DNA of 24,289 nucleotides from Colivivens sp964537205 (lineage in GTDB: Bacteria > Bacteroidota > Bacteroidia > Bacteroidales > Bacteroidaceae): positions 1-24,289 of the forward strand of contig CAZHZH010000040.1 in NCBI GenBank assembly GCA_964537205.1, read 5' to 3'. A program made the position numbers and the translations under genes. The stretch's first letter is position 1. Every line of letters begins with the position of its first letter. The notes beneath the pieces were generated by a model, which had not been told where the DNA came from, made no database searches, and saw only the letters and a program-made list of their open reading frames with translations. Below are positions 23,032 through 24,289 of this stretch, one piece after another.

Positions 23032-23075
23032 GGCTTGTTCCTGTGCATTTTGCAGGTGGGGACAAGCCGTTTTTT
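23032..23075 (+). terminator. Rho-independent terminator after the OmpA gene
   Basis: GGCTTGT (23032-23038) pairs with ACAAGCC (23062-23068). The stem can be lengthened by TTCC/GGGG-type pairs and an inner TGCA/TGCA helix, and is followed by G and T6 (23070-23075). It ends 9 bp before the next ATG, so the dockerin gene needs its own promoter or read-through. Confidence 0.8.
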
Positions 23076-23084
23076 GTAAAAGAC

Positions 23085-24289
23085 ATGAAAAGAACATTGA
23101 CATTATTGACGCTTGCATTCATCGCGTCGCTTGCAAATGCGCAGTTGAGCGGCAGTGGTTTCTACCGGGTGAGGAACTATGGCACTGGCACCTATATTTG
23201 GGTGTGCGACAACACAGGCAGCATCAACTATGCGACTACAAGTGCGGATATGGCTGCAATGCAACTATGGAAAGGGCTTGACAAGGCAATAGCCGAACCT
23301 GCATCCGTGCTGTATTTCGACGCTCAGGGAGGTAACAATTGGGATATAACCGCTCAAGGAACAGGCGTGCACAAAATCATCGGACGTTATGTGGATATTG
23401 AAACGTCAGGCTCAAGAAACGGAGTGACTTTCTATCAGGTTAGTGCCACCGAAGCCGGCATGACACTTTATTTGTCGGATGTGGGAAGTTGGGGTGGTGA
23501 CTTCAACGTACTCGGCACCAACGGACAAGGTTCTGCGCGCCGTTGGATTGTAGAACCAATTGACGCGTCGACCGATTGTTACTTCGGAATTGAACCGACA
23601 ATCACAGTTGGTGAAAAGTATTACGCTCCATTTTATGCCGACTTCGCTTTCTCATTCGCCTCAACAGGCATGAAAGCGTATTATGTAAGTAAGGTGGATG
23701 GTGATATAGCGGTAATTTCCGAAATCAAGGAAGAAGTCGTTCCTGCCTCTACTCCGGTCATTATCGAGTGCTCGTCGGCAAGTAAGTCGGACAACAGGCT
23801 GAACCTGCTTTCCGGCACTTATCCCGCCGTGGCGGGCAACCTCTTGAAGGGTGTGTACTTCTGCAATGAGTTCCGCGAGAAGTCGAAGGATGCCATCACA
23901 ACTTTTGATTCGGCAACAATGCGTGTTTGGGGACTGGACGCGGACGGCAAGCTCGCCCTTGGGTCGGACGCCTCCTTGCTGCATGTGAATTGGTGGGGCG
24001 ATGATGGCAAACGCTATTTAAACGCCAATGAGTCTTATCTCACTGTTGCCGACGGCACGGCGGCCGAAATGACAATTATGACGGAGGAAGAATATGCCAA
24101 CCGCACGCCGGACGTTCCAGTTGACCCTGAGGATATCAATAACGACGGCTCGGTCGACACTCAGGATGTTCTTGACGTGTATGATGTTATCAAGTCATCG
24201 GCAAGTGGCGAGGTCGACAGCAAATATGATATCAACGGAGATAATGTAGTGGACACACAGGATGTATTGCTGATATATGACTACATTCG
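23085..24289 (+). CDS. Secreted protein with C-terminal dockerin-type EF-hand pair (runs off the window)
   Basis: An open frame of 401 codons from ATG 23085 to the window edge with no stop. Residues 1-20 are a signal peptide (LTLAFIASLANA before Q). The N-terminal region begins GSGFYRVRNYGTGTYIWV, a ricin-like or beta-rich pattern I recall from secreted Bacteroidales proteins. A beta-rich middle with no recognisable catalytic motif follows to about residue 340. Residues 350-361 (DINNDGSVDTQD) and 382-393 (DINGDNVVDTQD) are two calcium-binding F-hand loops 32 residues apart, each followed by a helix (VLDVYDVI, VLLIYDYI), the layout of a type I dockerin. The end of the protein is probably only a few residues past the window. 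No cohesin gene is visible. It follows the OmpA terminator by 9 bp. Confidence 0.8.
   Translation, partial: MKRTLTLLTLAFIASLANAQLSGSGFYRVRNYGTGTYIWVCDNTGSINYATTSADMAAMQLWKGLDKAIAEPASVLYFDAQGGNNWDITAQGTGVHKIIGRYVDIETSGSRNGVTFYQVSATEAGMTLYLSDVGSWGGDFNVLGTNGQGSARRWIVEPIDASTDCYFGIEPTITVGEKYYAPFYADFAFSFASTGMKAYYVSKVDGDIAVISEIKEEVVPASTPVIIECSSASKSDNRLNLLSGTYPAVAGNLLKGVYFCNEFREKSKDAITTFDSATMRVWGLDADGKLALGSDASLLHVNWWGDDGKRYLNANESYLTVADGTAAEMTIMTEEEYANRTPDVPVDPEDINNDGSVDTQDVLDVYDVIKSSASGEVDSKYDINGDNVVDTQDVLLIYDYI

Noticed and set aside
1..24289. tRNA, rRNA, CRISPR array, transposase or phage genes
   Set aside because: I looked on both strands and found no cloverleaf, rRNA signature, regularly spaced repeat array or recombinase motif.

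Overview
The window looks like part of a draft or metagenome-assembled genome of a gut-type Bacteroidales bacterium (Bacteroidetes; Muribaculaceae- or Prevotellaceae-like, genus not resolvable by eye). The grounds are: promoter elements of the Bacteroidetes TAnnTTTG type ahead of many transcription units; almost no Shine-Dalgarno signals; an SC-type lipoprotein signal with an acidic surface-export tail; OMP_b-brl outer-membrane barrels; a dockerin-tailed secreted protein; and the Bacteroidetes-style clusters sppA-lpxK-pnp-thiL and yicC-gmk-nadD. Four runs of exactly 100 N (4281-4380, 6662-6761, 19667-19766, 21424-21523) are scaffold joins, not biology. At least one, 19667-19766, is probably a false gap.

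Layout. (1) 1-177: palindromic intergenic repeat DNA. (2) 178-4811, + strand: a tightly packed array of a sodium:solute symporter, an AprA/fumarate-reductase-like flavoprotein, a two-cluster ferredoxin, a UbiA-family prenyltransferase (cut by a gap) and, after the gap, the C-terminal part of a CPBP membrane protease. (3) 4830-8201, +: a self-contained module with an elaborate promoter/operator region, a 4-TM membrane protein, a small XRE regulator and an outer-membrane beta-barrel, all with overlapping ends. (4) 8245-9750, -: CCA-adding enzyme, divergent from (5) 9865-15679, +: GH88/GH105 hydrolase, sppA, lpxK, purine nucleoside phosphorylase, thiL. (6) 15706-17765, -: yicC, gmk, nadD, convergent with thiL across a hairpin that lies inside the nadD coding end. 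(7) 17766-18752: a long, mostly non-coding region with a promoter, a ~340-nt structured leader and an unrecognised 114-aa protein. (8) 18896-23075, +: a strong promoter, a long surface-exposed coiled-coil lipoprotein, an OmpA-family protein and a rho-independent terminator. (9) 23085-end: a secreted protein with a C-terminal dockerin pair, running off the window.

How the parts work together. Region 2 reads like a route for importing and reducing an unknown small molecule: a symporter for uptake and a soluble flavoprotein fed electrons by its own ferredoxin. Region 3 looks like an autoregulated cell-envelope unit. Regions 4-6 are housekeeping: tRNA end repair, lipid A, purine salvage, thiamine diphosphate, NAD, GMP. 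Regions 8-9 build cell-surface structures: a lipoprotein stalk, a peptidoglycan-anchored barrel and a dockerin protein. The observations most worth following are the reductase array, the phased operator ahead of the XRE module, the stalk/OmpA operon with its false gap, the dockerin protein, the orphan leader and the Asn-to-Asp change in the purine nucleoside phosphorylase.
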